Position numbers and translations under genes: made by a program. 25,466 bases of DNA from a virus, in the IMG/VR virus record IMGVR_UViG_3300007509_000057, positions 1 through 25,466 of that record. One strand, 5' to 3'. The notes beneath the pieces are model-generated. The model was not told where the DNA came from, did no database searches, and saw nothing but the letters and a program-made list of their open reading frames with translations. Below, piece by piece: positions 18,387 through 25,466 of this stretch. Numbering within the stretch: position 1 is the stretch's first letter; each line of letters begins with the position of its first letter.

Positions 18387-20299
18387 GCGTGTGTCCATTT
18401 TTTAACAGTGGTGTAAGGAAGTTGAAGCGCGTCAGCGATCTCCTCTAGGGATAGGCCGTCCGCCAGTGCGGCCCGTGCCTTCGCCTTCGGAGACTTCGAG
18501 CCAATCACGATCTCGTTCCCATAGTTATCTTGCGCGAACCCGATGTACTGCACCCACTGGTGGTTGTCAGTCCATTCGCGCACTTTCTTGTAACGAAACT
18601 CCAGTAGCATCCGTATGCGGAAGCCGGTGGGCAGGGCTTCCTCCATACGATTCCAGACTGGCTGTTCCAAGTTCATATCCCACAGCCCTGCGTTCTGCTT
18701 GGCTGTTTCTTCGTGCTTGTACACTTGGGTGATTCGCACCTGTGTGTCGAGCACGGTAAGTTGGTTTGTCGACCCGGCCTCACGCCCCAAGCCAGACTCT
18801 CCGGGCTTGTTTGAGTGATGGGCGAACACGACAGCGAGGCCGATGTTCCGCAAGCGGATAAGCAGGTGGTTCACGTTCGACCACGCCTCCGCATTGTTCT
18901 CGTCCAAGCCAAGGAAGGCTGAACGCACGGTGTCGATGATCACGACATCAGGCTTCTCGGCCTTGATGTAATCCTCAAGCAAGGACAAGCCCTGCTTGGT
19001 TGTGAGGTTCATGTCCTTGTCGTCAAGGAATGAGGCCCATACCTTGAAGGCGTCTCCCGCATCTCCGTGAATCTTTTCGAGTGTCTTGAGGCGCTTACCA
19101 ATTACGCCGCGCCCATTCTCGTAATCGAAGTACAGGACATTGAGCGGCCCTGCGAGTTCAAAGGGGCCGAAGTCTTTCTGGCCTGCGGCAATAGCGTAAG
19201 CCAGATGTTGCAGGAACATTGACTTGCCTGAGCCGGAGTAGCCGTGTATTTGTGTGATTGATCCGCGCCACAGGAAGGGGTCGGCAAAGAAGGCCGTGGC
19301 CTCTGATTCAGCCACCAGTTGGTTGGCGTCACGTACCGTGAGAAGACGGCGGCGTTTGCCGGGGATGACATCGGAGATGGCTTGGGTGTTGTAGATGTAT
19401 TGACCATCTACCCAACGCTCGGGATGGTTCTCTTTCTCCATCCGCTCAACGCTTGCGGCGGTGGCTTCAAATTCATATTCGGGCAGGTCATCTTCAAAGA
19501 ATCGGGCCATGAAGGCTCGGCCCTTCTGCCGTAACTCCTCGCCCCAGTAGCCTTCCAGTACCATGTCAGACAGGTGGCGCATGACACGGTCGTTTCTGCC
19601 GTTGCCTTCGCCGGAGGGAATCTTCCCGCCGCCAAAGTTGGCTTTGCAGAACGACTCCGTCATGTCCCACTCAGGTACTCGGCCACGAGCCTCGACCGTT
19701 GTGAGATCGAGAGAATTGAAATCGACGAGGTCTCCCGTCGCAATATCAATTACGTTTGTGCTTTCGTACGAGGGGGCTTTCGGCGTCCAGTCACGCCAAA
19801 GCGGGAGGTCGGTTTGATCGAATGGGTACTCGATGTCCCACTCATACCCTTGGCTTGGAGGGAGTAGGGCGTACGATCCGTCGCCCCGAAAATCGATGCC
19901 GTCGAATTTAGGCCAATCGGTGCCCCGGCTGTTTGATCCTACGCGCGGCCCTCTGCGCTTCCCGTCTTTCGGGTGCTCGAAGTAGTGGTGGACTCCTCGC
20001 TTGGTCTTAACCCGGACGGGGGATGATAAGGATTCCTCGATGGCGAAGGCGTGCGCCTCGTCGGAATCGCAGTCGACAATAAGTATGCTTGATAGTTCGC
20101 CTGTAACGACCGCAATTCGGGCGTCAGGCCAGTCGGTAAACCACTTCTCAACTTCAAGTTCTGTGGGGCGACGCGCTTGGAACCGCTTCCACGATATGTA
20201 TGGCTTCTTATTTTGAGGATTGATCGGAATGATCGGCCAGCCCAGTTCAAGATACTCCCTCGCCGCGTCAAGTGCTGACGCCTCCCTCGCTAATTTCAT
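18383..20299 (-). CDS. PrimPol-helicase (bifunctional primase/polymerase and RecA-like helicase)
   Basis: A 638-residue replication protein. The N-terminal PrimPol domain (about 10-175) has the metal motif IVDCDSD (D76, D78), VHHYF (H104/H105) and GIDFRG (D136). The C-terminal RecA-like ATPase has Walker A GYSGSGKS (353-360), Walker B VVIIDT (D456) and FAHHS. It ends with an HTH-like LSLEEIADALQLPYTTVKKW. The enzyme should prime and unwind phage DNA at the fork. The ATG at 20299 follows AGGAGA at nine bases and overlaps the end of the Cro-like gene. No separate phage DNA polymerase is seen in the window. Confidence 0.92.
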   Translation of the reverse strand: MKLAREASALDAAREYLELGWPIIPINPQNKKPYISWKRFQARRPTELEVEKWFTDWPDARIAVVTGELSSILIVDCDSDEAHAFAIEESLSSPVRVKTKRGVHHYFEHPKDGKRRGPRVGSNSRGTDWPKFDGIDFRGDGSYALLPPSQGYEWDIEYPFDQTDLPLWRDWTPKAPSYESTNVIDIATGDLVDFNSLDLTTVEARGRVPEWDMTESFCKANFGGGKIPSGEGNGRNDRVMRHLSDMVLEGYWGEELRQKGRAFMARFFEDDLPEYEFEATAASVERMEKENHPERWVDGQYIYNTQAISDVIPGKRRRLLTVRDANQLVAESEATAFFADPFLWRGSITQIHGYSGSGKSMFLQHLAYAIAAGQKDFGPFELAGPLNVLYFDYENGRGVIGKRLKTLEKIHGDAGDAFKVWASFLDDKDMNLTTKQGLSLLEDYIKAEKPDVVIIDTVRSAFLGLDENNAEAWSNVNHLLIRLRNIGLAVVFAHHSNKPGESGLGREAGSTNQLTVLDTQVRITQVYKHEETAKQNAGLWDMNLEQPVWNRMEEALPTGFRIRMLLEFRYKKVREWTDNHQWVQYIGFAQDNYGNEIVIGSKSPKAKARAALADGLSLEEIADALQLPYTTVKKWTHA

Positions 20300-20498
20300 G
20301 CTCTTTGCTCTCCTGTATTACGTACTTCTCGATTCGCACATGAGGGAACGCGCTCAACATTCGCTCAAGTGTTCGTAAGGTCACGTTGCCTGTGCGACAC
20401 CACCTGTAAGGGGCCGTCCGAGGCACCCCGATTGCTTCGGCAACTGCTCTTGCCCCACCCTGATCGTTGATCAACTGGGCAATATCTATCCTTCGCAT
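20268..20498 (-). CDS. Cro/CI-like HTH regulator
   Basis: A 76-residue protein. GGARAVAEAIGVPRTAPYRWC is a Cro/CI-type helix-turn-helix, followed by NVTLRTLERMLSAFP, the usual third and fourth helices. It has no dimerisation/cleavage domain, so it resembles Cro rather than CI. The ATG at 20498 follows GGGAG. Longer frames upstream enter the divergent promoter. It is upstream of, and overlapping, the PrimPol-helicase gene, and divergent from the recombination module. It is the best candidate in the window for binding the GGGTGT half-sites. Confidence 0.8.
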   Translation of the reverse strand: MRRIDIAQLINDQGGARAVAEAIGVPRTAPYRWCRTGNVTLRTLERMLSAFPHVRIEKYVIQESKEHEISEGGVST

Positions 20499-20530
20499 CT
20501 TAACTCCCGTCGTGATTAAAGGCGTCCTTA

Positions 20531-20574
20531 CAGCACCGGAAGGGTGTTGCAAGGGAATCCGAAAGGTGTATAAT
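20531..20574 (+). promoter_or_regulatory. promoter of recombination module with operator-like palindrome
   Basis: -35 TTGCAA (20547-20552), 16-base spacer, perfect -10 TATAAT (20569-20574), start near 20581. The imperfect palindrome CAGCACC-GGAAG-GGTGTTG (20531-20549, one mismatch) overlaps the -35. It lies between the Cro-like gene and the recombination genes, so it probably serves control of both directions. Confidence 0.75.
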
Positions 20575-20610
20575 ATGTCGGACTCAGCGGTTGGTCAAGG
20601 GGGGCCAGAG

Positions 20611-21108
20611 ATGCCGGAAATCGAAGAAGCAGTAGAGAGTGACGAATGGGCCTCTTTCGAGGGCCGTAGCGCTAATTTTGATGACATGTCATCCGGGGCC
20701 GCATGGAAGCGGGCACGGGAAAACCTACGTGTCGCCCAAGAACGCTTGGAAATCGCTGAGAACGCCGTACGTGCCACGTTGCCTGACGACCCTGCACCCG
20801 GAACTACCGAGATCGCAAGGCTCGACGAGCATATATGTGGCGTGCTGAAGGTGCACACCCGATTGAACTGGGACAGCCAGACCTTATTGCAAATGCTGGT
20901 TGACGAAGTTCTTAGTTTCGGGGAAGCCAAGGATTTTGGGCTGAAGTTGTCCTTTAGTCGCAAACACTGGGAGGGGATGTCCGACGATCTTCAGGATCGC
21001 ATCGTTGGCGCTCTCACAGCGAAGCCGTACGAACGTCTCACCTACGTCGAATTCGAGGACGAGTCCGAGGTCGACGACTTTTGCTTGGAGCATGACCCGA
21101 ATGTTTAA
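20611..21108 (+). CDS. phage recombination-module protein, unknown
   Basis: A 165-residue protein. The start at 20611 is chosen because AAGGGGGG lies six bases upstream, while the ATG at 20575 abuts the promoter -10 and would not be transcribed. It has an acidic N-terminus, a coiled-coil segment (ARENLRVAQERLEIAENAV), then a beta-rich domain (HICGVLKVHTRLNWDSQ ... KLSFSRKHWEG) ending with AKPYERLTYVEFE. The pattern resembles a family found next to Sak4/DUF669 genes in phages, possibly substrate binding or regulatory. It overlaps the ATPase start by eight bases. Confidence 0.65.
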   Translation: MPEIEEAVESDEWASFEGRSANFDDMSSGAAWKRARENLRVAQERLEIAENAVRATLPDDPAPGTTEIARLDEHICGVLKVHTRLNWDSQTLLQMLVDEVLSFGEAKDFGLKLSFSRKHWEGMSDDLQDRIVGALTAKPYERLTYVEFEDESEVDDFCLEHDPNV

Positions 21109-21919
21109 CACGAAGAAAACCAACGACACGAAGTTTATTAAAGACAAGACCCTGATTATGAGTCATCACGGATGGGGCAAGACCCATCAGTGCAGGCACT
21201 ATGCGGAATCCTACGGTAAAGGGCTGATCCTTTCCGGGGAGGGCGGTCTCAAGTCTTTGGAAGACACGGACATTGAGTACGTCGATTTCAAATCATGGGA
21301 TGGAGATCACAGGCCGGACGATGGCGTGTACTCGTTCCGTGGGATCGTACGCATGATGTCCTCACCCGAGTTCGCAAAGGCTGGATACCAGTGGCTTGCC
21401 GTGGACAGCCTGACTGAACTCTCCGACCAACTGATGGAGCACGTCGAGGAGGAATTTAAAGACGTGACAAACGGATTCGTGAAATGGGGCGAGTACAGCC
21501 GCCTAATGATAGGCGCGCTGAAGTGGCTTCGAGATGTGGATATGCACGTATATATGACGTGCCTTGTATCCGAGGAAACCGACGATAACGGCAACGTAAA
21601 TTACTGGCCGCTTATCAAGGGCAACAAAGTCGCGAAGCAACTCCCTGCGCTGTTCGATCACGTTTTCTGTGGCGTGCGAACGACGGACGGTGATAAGAAT
21701 TCTCCGACGATTAAGCGCTTCCTGATCACGGAAGAAGTGCGTGGTTGGCACGGGAAGTCCCGCGACCCTCGCGGAAGACTCAAGCCCGTGGAGCCATGTG
21801 ACAACGTGGTAACGCTTCTCAAACTCATACGAACAGATGATGAAAAGTATGCCAAATATCGTGAAAGCCAAAACCGAAAACTTAAACCTACTCAGATCAA
21901 GAAGGAGAAAGCCGCATGA
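21101..21919 (+). CDS. RecA-like phage recombination ATPase (Sak4/AAA_24 type)
   Basis: A 272-residue ATPase with P-loop MSHHGWGKT (K27, T28) and Walker B YQWLAVDS (D102). The compact single-domain layout and the partner DUF669-like gene match Sak4/AAA_24 proteins, which act as recombination mediators or annealing/strand-exchange ATPases. The ATG at 21101 (MFNTKKTND) is used. An ATG at 21092 stands too close to its GGAG. The C-terminus is lysine-rich (KPTQIKKEKAA). The stop overlaps the next gene as ATGA. Confidence 0.85.
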   Translation: MFNTKKTNDTKFIKDKTLIMSHHGWGKTHQCRHYAESYGKGLILSGEGGLKSLEDTDIEYVDFKSWDGDHRPDDGVYSFRGIVRMMSSPEFAKAGYQWLAVDSLTELSDQLMEHVEEEFKDVTNGFVKWGEYSRLMIGALKWLRDVDMHVYMTCLVSEETDDNGNVNYWPLIKGNKVAKQLPALFDHVFCGVRTTDGDKNSPTIKRFLITEEVRGWHGKSRDPRGRLKPVEPCDNVVTLLKLIRTDDEKYAKYRESQNRKLKPTQIKKEKAA

Positions 21920-22413
21920 GCAATACCTTTGCAAGTTTTTCAGAACTCGACCTGTCTTCCGTAACCGAAGCCAAGGGTGTATCCATTCTTCAGCCGGGGA
22001 CTTACGACGTGCGTGTCGCAAACGCCGAGTGGCAGGAGATGAACAACGGTAACGGCCATCAGGTGATGGTCGAACTCGAAGATGTGGGCGGTGGCGGATC
22101 AATCCGTCATTGGATCAACGTGCACCACAAGACATCCAAGATGGCGCAGGAGATTGGTCAACGCCAACTCAAGAGCCTGTTGCAGTTTGGAGGGCATCCC
22201 TCGCCTGACAAGCCGGGGGATATTGCGACTATGCGTGGCCTACACGTCGGCGTCGTGATAGGCATGTCCAAAGAACGCCGTAATCCCAATACGGGGCAGG
22301 TCATGGTCTCCCGTCCAGAGGTAAAGGGATACCGGATGCCAGCCAACGACAGCGCACCCGTGCCAGAGAATGGTGCGGCTCAGGAGTTTGATGATGCGCT
22401 CCCTGATTTTTAG
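21916..22413 (+). CDS. DUF669-like ssDNA-binding protein
   Basis: A 165-residue protein. Residues 25-135 follow the DUF669 layout (GTYDVRVANAEWQEM, then HQVMVELED, and LKSLLQFGG), a beta-barrel thought to bind single-stranded DNA. The acidic C-terminus, EFDDALPDF, resembles the protein-docking tail of SSB proteins. It follows the Sak4-like ATPase with ATGA coupling, the order seen in phage recombination modules. It probably coats ssDNA and recruits the ATPase. Confidence 0.85.
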   Translation: MSNTFASFSELDLSSVTEAKGVSILQPGTYDVRVANAEWQEMNNGNGHQVMVELEDVGGGGSIRHWINVHHKTSKMAQEIGQRQLKSLLQFGGHPSPDKPGDIATMRGLHVGVVIGMSKERRNPNTGQVMVSRPEVKGYRMPANDSAPVPENGAAQEFDDALPDF

Positions 22414-22495
22414 CATGGGACGCTGGTGGATGTCATGGAGCGCGATCTTTGTGTTCTTGATCGCCTTAGTGACTATCGCCATATTTTTGGGATAA
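22394..22495 (+). CDS. 33-residue membrane peptide overlapping SSB-like gene
   Basis: A frame from ATG 22394 (an earlier ATG is at 22391), with GGAG seven bases upstream inside the DUF669-like gene. The product is short: a basic/aromatic start (RSLIFSMGRWWMSW), one hydrophobic helix of about 18 residues (AIFVFLIALVTIAIFLG) and a stop at 22495 just before a terminator. It is out of frame with the host gene over its first 20 bases. The clean membrane profile argues for a real tiny membrane protein, such as a holin or toxin-like peptide. Confidence 0.55.
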   Translation: MRSLIFSMGRWWMSWSAIFVFLIALVTIAIFLG

Positions 22496-22498
22496 GGG

Positions 22499-22527
22499 AG
22501 GGGGCGCACAGCCCCCTTCTTTTTTTT
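22499..22527 (+). terminator. rho-independent terminator
   Basis: A stem AGGGGGC/GCCCCCT (22499-22505 with 22511-22517), a five-base loop and eight T. The next gene's GGAGG lies only a few bases after it, so that gene must be expressed by read-through. Confidence 0.93.
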
Positions 22528-22536
22528 GGAGGCATT

Positions 22537-22785
22537 ATGTTGATACAGCAAACCAGTAGAGAGGCGTTCAGTCGCGTCGGCACGACGCTCAGAGATCGAG
22601 TGAGTCTGCTGATGGAGTCTCGGGCATATACATGTGACGAGGTTGAAGTGCTATTAGGCGCGAAGCATCAATCGATTTCAGCCACGATTAGGCACCTTGT
22701 CAAAGACGGGTTTCTTTCGGATACGGGTGAGCGCAGGCTCACCAGATCGGGGCGAAACGCGATAGTGTGGGGGTCGGTCGAGTGA
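22537..22785 (+). CDS. winged-helix protein of the Sak4/Cas4 module
   Basis: An 82-residue protein that opens MLIQQTSREAF. It has a winged helix: VSLLMESRAYTCDEVEVLLG, recognition helix AKHQSISATIRHLVKDGF, a wing (SDTGERRLTRSGRNAIVW) and an end typical of small phage HTH proteins. The start at 22537 is right behind the terminator with GGAGG. The pairing with a Cas4-like gene and a DUF669-like gene is common in phages. It probably regulates this module or the DNA end. Confidence 0.75.
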   Translation: MLIQQTSREAFSRVGTTLRDRVSLLMESRAYTCDEVEVLLGAKHQSISATIRHLVKDGFLSDTGERRLTRSGRNAIVWGSVE

Positions 22786-23585
22786 CGGCGCAATCACTTA
22801 TGGACGCCCTCGATAAAGAGGGCGATCCTATTCGCTACAAGACGCGCTCCTATATAGGGGCGTCAATTATTGGTAACGACTGCACTGCGTACCTGCATCT
22901 GTCTATGCGTGGCTTCCCCGAAGACTCACCCATGCCGCGCCTTCTTCGCATTTTTAATGTTGGCCATGCTCTTGAAGACATGGTCGTTGCGGATTTGAAG
23001 AAGAAGGGCGGGTATGGTGTAAGCGAAGTGGACGAGATCACGGGCGACCAGTACGAGTACACAGCGCTAGGCGATCATGTTGTGTGCCATCTTGACGGTA
23101 TCATCTACGTGGATGAGGAGCCGTGCGTCTTGGAAATTAAAACGATGAACAAGAGTAAGTTCAGCGCGTTCGAGAAGAAGGGCGTGAAGGTATCGCACCC
23201 GAATTACTTTGCGCAGTGCATGTTAGCGATGCACTTGAGCAAGATGAGGAAGTCATTGCTCGTGGCGATCTGCAAAGACGACTGCAAGTATCACATCGAA
23301 GTCATCGAGTATGATGAGTTTGAGGTCTCGAACTTACGTCAGAAGATTTCGCAAGCCATCAGCGAGCCAGAGCGTGCTCACAAAACGGAATCGGATTGGC
23401 GCTGTCGTGGATGTTTCAAGCGGACATCGTGCTGGCATCCGAACGAGATCGATCCCAAGCCACGGTGTAGCCTGTGTGCACATAGCGTGCCTGACTTATA
23501 CGGTCAGAACAAAGCGTGGTATTGCAATTACCACGACAAGCCAGCGAAAGAGGCTTGCGAGGAGTTTGAACTACTCGTACTTTGA
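22782..23585 (+). CDS. Cas4-like RecB-type PD-(D/E)XK nuclease
   Basis: A 267-residue nuclease. NVGHALEDMV (H62, E65), CHLDGIIYVDEEPCVLEIKTMN (D105, E118-x-K120) and NYFAQCMLAMH (Q145) are the motifs of the RecB/Cas4 nuclease family. C34 lies early, and a Cys cluster near the end (C208, C211, C217, C229, C232, C248) may hold an Fe-S cluster or zinc. Such enzymes trim DNA ends for recombination. The GTG at 22782 overlaps the previous stop. It converges with the virion gene on the minus strand, with 15 bases of overlap. Confidence 0.88.
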   Translation: MTAQSLMDALDKEGDPIRYKTRSYIGASIIGNDCTAYLHLSMRGFPEDSPMPRLLRIFNVGHALEDMVVADLKKKGGYGVSEVDEITGDQYEYTALGDHVVCHLDGIIYVDEEPCVLEIKTMNKSKFSAFEKKGVKVSHPNYFAQCMLAMHLSKMRKSLLVAICKDDCKYHIEVIEYDEFEVSNLRQKISQAISEPERAHKTESDWRCRGCFKRTSCWHPNEIDPKPRCSLCAHSVPDLYGQNKAWYCNYHDKPAKEACEEFELLVL

Positions 23586-25466
23586 TCCGCCGTACTTGGC
23601 CCCGCCGTATGAGGGGCCAGCGTACCTTCCTTTTTTCCCTCTCGTCGGCTCGCCAGCCATCGCATCCACGAGACTTTCTTTTACTGCTTTAATCCCGCCT
23701 ACAACTGGGACGCGCTGAACGAGTTCGCGCGCGGCTTGTCTTCCCTTGCCGTTGGGATCACCTTCATCACCTAACACCATGTTGTGAAGCCCTGATCCGA
23801 GGTTCCACAAGCCAATCGTCTGGCTGACTGTCGGCCCAGCGATGTTGCTCATGGCGCGGGAGTAGCCGTACATTCCGTTGTCTGCCTGCTCTACGACATT
23901 GTGGAGTAGTTCTAGGTAGAGACCAAAGCCACCCATGTGCATGAGACCTTCGACGTACCATCCCGCAAAATCGTTTGGATCGCCGTGAAGGTCAGGGTTA
24001 TACCCGACCGCCTTGAGCCAGTTGATGTTTTTACCGTGGCGATCTCGGAGCATACCCTGATCTTCGTCACCGCGCATCTGGATAATATCCTTGGCGGCAA
24101 TAGCCATCGAGCCACCCGCTGGCCCCATGACTGCGAGCATTGTGAGCGGCTTGTACGAGTGCAGGTTGGTCGGGTCTTTGACTATCTCCATGATCGAGTC
24201 TTTGGACAGGCGAGCCATCATCATGGGGAAGGACTTCAACTGCCAGACCATAGCGCCTGCGGGGGTCTGCGCCCACAGAGGTACATCGTTGGTGTTTGGA
24301 GCGAAGATCGTATCGTTCGCAAACTTAACGAGCGCATCCCGCATCACGTTACTTTGGAGAACGAACTCAGGGTCGATAGATTCGTCGTACTGAGCGCCTA
24401 TGTGTCGTCGGCTTTTCACTAGGTTTTCGATTGGCACGGCACCTTCAGTCGCAAATTCGCTAAGGCCGTACCTTTCTAGTACACGCTTGGCCTTGCGTCC
24501 CGCGCGGCTGTTGAGTCCGTGCTTGGCAATGCGGCGCTGTTCTGTCTTGAACCACTCGAAGCCAATGATGCCTGCCATCTCCCGCATGGAATCCGTCCAC
24601 GGTGAGAGCATGGTTGCATTGAAGAACGCCGTCGTGAGTTTCGATGCGTCTGCGCCATAGAGTCCGACCAGTCGGTTGTGTACGTAGTTCTCGATGGACA
24701 AGCCACTGTCGCGCATCATCTCCCGGTAATCGGGGTCGGCGGCGTACTTCCTCATGCCGCGCACCCATGCGCCCACTTCGCCAGAGCGGAGCAGGGGAAT
24801 GAATGGGTCGGTCAATGACGTGACTGTAGTGAAACTCAGCATGGTCAGCGCATTAAAGTTGCGCATGAATTTCGAGAATGGACGCATTGCTGTCTGGAAG
24901 TGTGAGTCCCCGACTGGCTTACGCATACCGGCTAAGAGCAGGTCTTCCATGACCTTAACTTCACTGGGCGCTACCGCGCCTTTGCTGTGGTTTTCCAAGC
25001 CAGCGACGATGGCTTCGGCGCGGCGATCCCACTGGAACTGTTTCTTGTCCGACAATCGGAAACTAAACAGATCGGGATTCTTTAGGATTTGCTCGGCTTC
25101 CTGAGTTCCGCCGCGTTGAGGATTCTTAATCGCATCCATCACGTCGTTAAGGAGCGCTTGAGCGCCTACCTGATTCTCGCCAAATGGTGCGGGAATCTGG
25201 TCAGTGCGTTGCATCGTCTCGACCTCACCGTCTACGACACCGCGTATTGTGCGGCGCATTTCACGAGGTCTGAGTAGAGCGGCCTGTGCGGCTTCGGGGC
25301 CGTTCTCTAAGATGCGCATGTACATTAAGGCGGCATGATTGTTTACGCCAAATCGTTTTGCGTATTCGATCTTGCGAGTAGAGCCGTCCAGATATTTGGC
25401 AAGAATGGAGGAAATGTCATTTTCAAGGAACTCACTCAGCGCCATGAGATTCTGACGAAACTCTGG
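23571..25466 (-). CDS. giant virion/polyvalent protein, 3' part
   Basis: The C-terminal 624+ residues of a protein whose frame is open to the right edge, so the start is missing. FLENDISSILAKYLDGSTRKIEYAKRFG near the 5' end is the type of segment found in the large polyvalent/internal virion proteins of podovirus-like phages. A long helical part follows, with a hydrophobic stretch (TMLAVMGPAGGSMAIAAK) and a Gly/Tyr/Lys tail (YAGPSYGGAKYGGSKYE). The ATG at 25445 is only an internal methionine. Such proteins are packed in the capsid and ejected with the DNA. The function is inferred from the family. Confidence 0.75.
   Translation of the reverse strand, partial: PEFRQNLMALSEFLENDISSILAKYLDGSTRKIEYAKRFGVNNHAALMYMRILENGPEAAQAALLRPREMRRTIRGVVDGEVETMQRTDQIPAPFGENQVGAQALLNDVMDAIKNPQRGGTQEAEQILKNPDLFSFRLSDKKQFQWDRRAEAIVAGLENHSKGAVAPSEVKVMEDLLLAGMRKPVGDSHFQTAMRPFSKFMRNFNALTMLSFTTVTSLTDPFIPLLRSGEVGAWVRGMRKYAADPDYREMMRDSGLSIENYVHNRLVGLYGADASKLTTAFFNATMLSPWTDSMREMAGIIGFEWFKTEQRRIAKHGLNSRAGRKAKRVLERYGLSEFATEGAVPIENLVKSRRHIGAQYDESIDPEFVLQSNVMRDALVKFANDTIFAPNTNDVPLWAQTPAGAMVWQLKSFPMMMARLSKDSIMEIVKDPTNLHSYKPLTMLAVMGPAGGSMAIAAKDIIQMRGDEDQGMLRDRHGKNINWLKAVGYNPDLHGDPNDFAGWYVEGLMHMGGFGLYLELLHNVVEQADNGMYGYSRAMSNIAGPTVSQTIGLWNLGSGLHNMVLGDEGDPNGKGRQAARELVQRVPVVGGIKAVKESLVDAMAGEPTRGKKGRYAGPSYGGAKYGGSKYE

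Noticed and set aside
20467-20610. Start of the 165-aa gene at 20467 or 20575
   Set aside because: These starts lie before or at the promoter -10, whereas 20611 has a strong ribosome binding site downstream of the promoter.
1-25466. tRNA genes, CRISPR arrays, insertion sequences
   Set aside because: No cloverleaf with a GTTCGAATCC-type T-loop, no regularly spaced repeats and no transposase was recognised on either strand.

Overview
The window is part of a tailed double-stranded DNA bacteriophage or prophage genome. The evidence is dense, overlapping small genes, a tyrosine integrase, a PrimPol-helicase, a RecA-like/Sak4-type ATPase followed by a DUF669-like ssDNA-binding protein and a Cas4-like nuclease, a DUF3310 protein, and the C-terminal part of a very large virion-type protein. 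Lipobox-bearing small lipoproteins, strong GGAGG ribosome binding sites and clean -35/-10 boxes suggest a Gram-negative, sigma70-type host. The host cannot be named from the sequence. No tRNA, rRNA, CRISPR array or insertion sequence is visible.

Left part (1-13067). The plus strand carries runs of short genes that overlap by ATGA or end-to-start, which implies translational coupling. A terminase-small-subunit-like gene (654-1121) reads the other way. A strong promoter at 4477-4505 precedes a MoxR/CobS-type AAA+ ATPase and a CobT-type VWA protein, then a repeat-bearing protein and a winged-helix protein. After a terminator at 9733-9762 comes another small-gene run. A second promoter at 11052-11080, carrying the same palindrome as the first, leads into a 24-codon ORF and the integrase.

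Middle part (13064-20498). Minus-strand genes encode a small HTH/zinc protein, two PD-(D/E)XK nucleases, a DUF3310 protein, an HExxH protein and a 566-residue late-type protein. They are fired from a promoter at 16755-16783. A 527 bp non-coding stretch (16746-17272) holds three promoters sharing TTGACCACCC and a candidate structured small RNA with its own terminator. To its right are a plus-strand zinc-ribbon gene and two overlapping lipoproteins. A minus-strand Cro-like regulator, PrimPol-helicase and two small genes follow.

Right part (20547-25466). A divergent promoter drives a recombination module: an unknown 165-aa protein, Sak4-like ATPase, DUF669-like protein, a tiny membrane protein, winged helix and Cas4-like nuclease. 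It converges on a giant virion-type protein that runs off the right edge.

The most unusual signals are a 10-bp word, CGTGGCTTGG, present nine times on either strand, in several reading frames and in non-coding DNA; the shared GGGTGTC/GACACCC palindromes; and the candidate RNA exposing a CTCCTCC tract that could mask ribosome binding sites.
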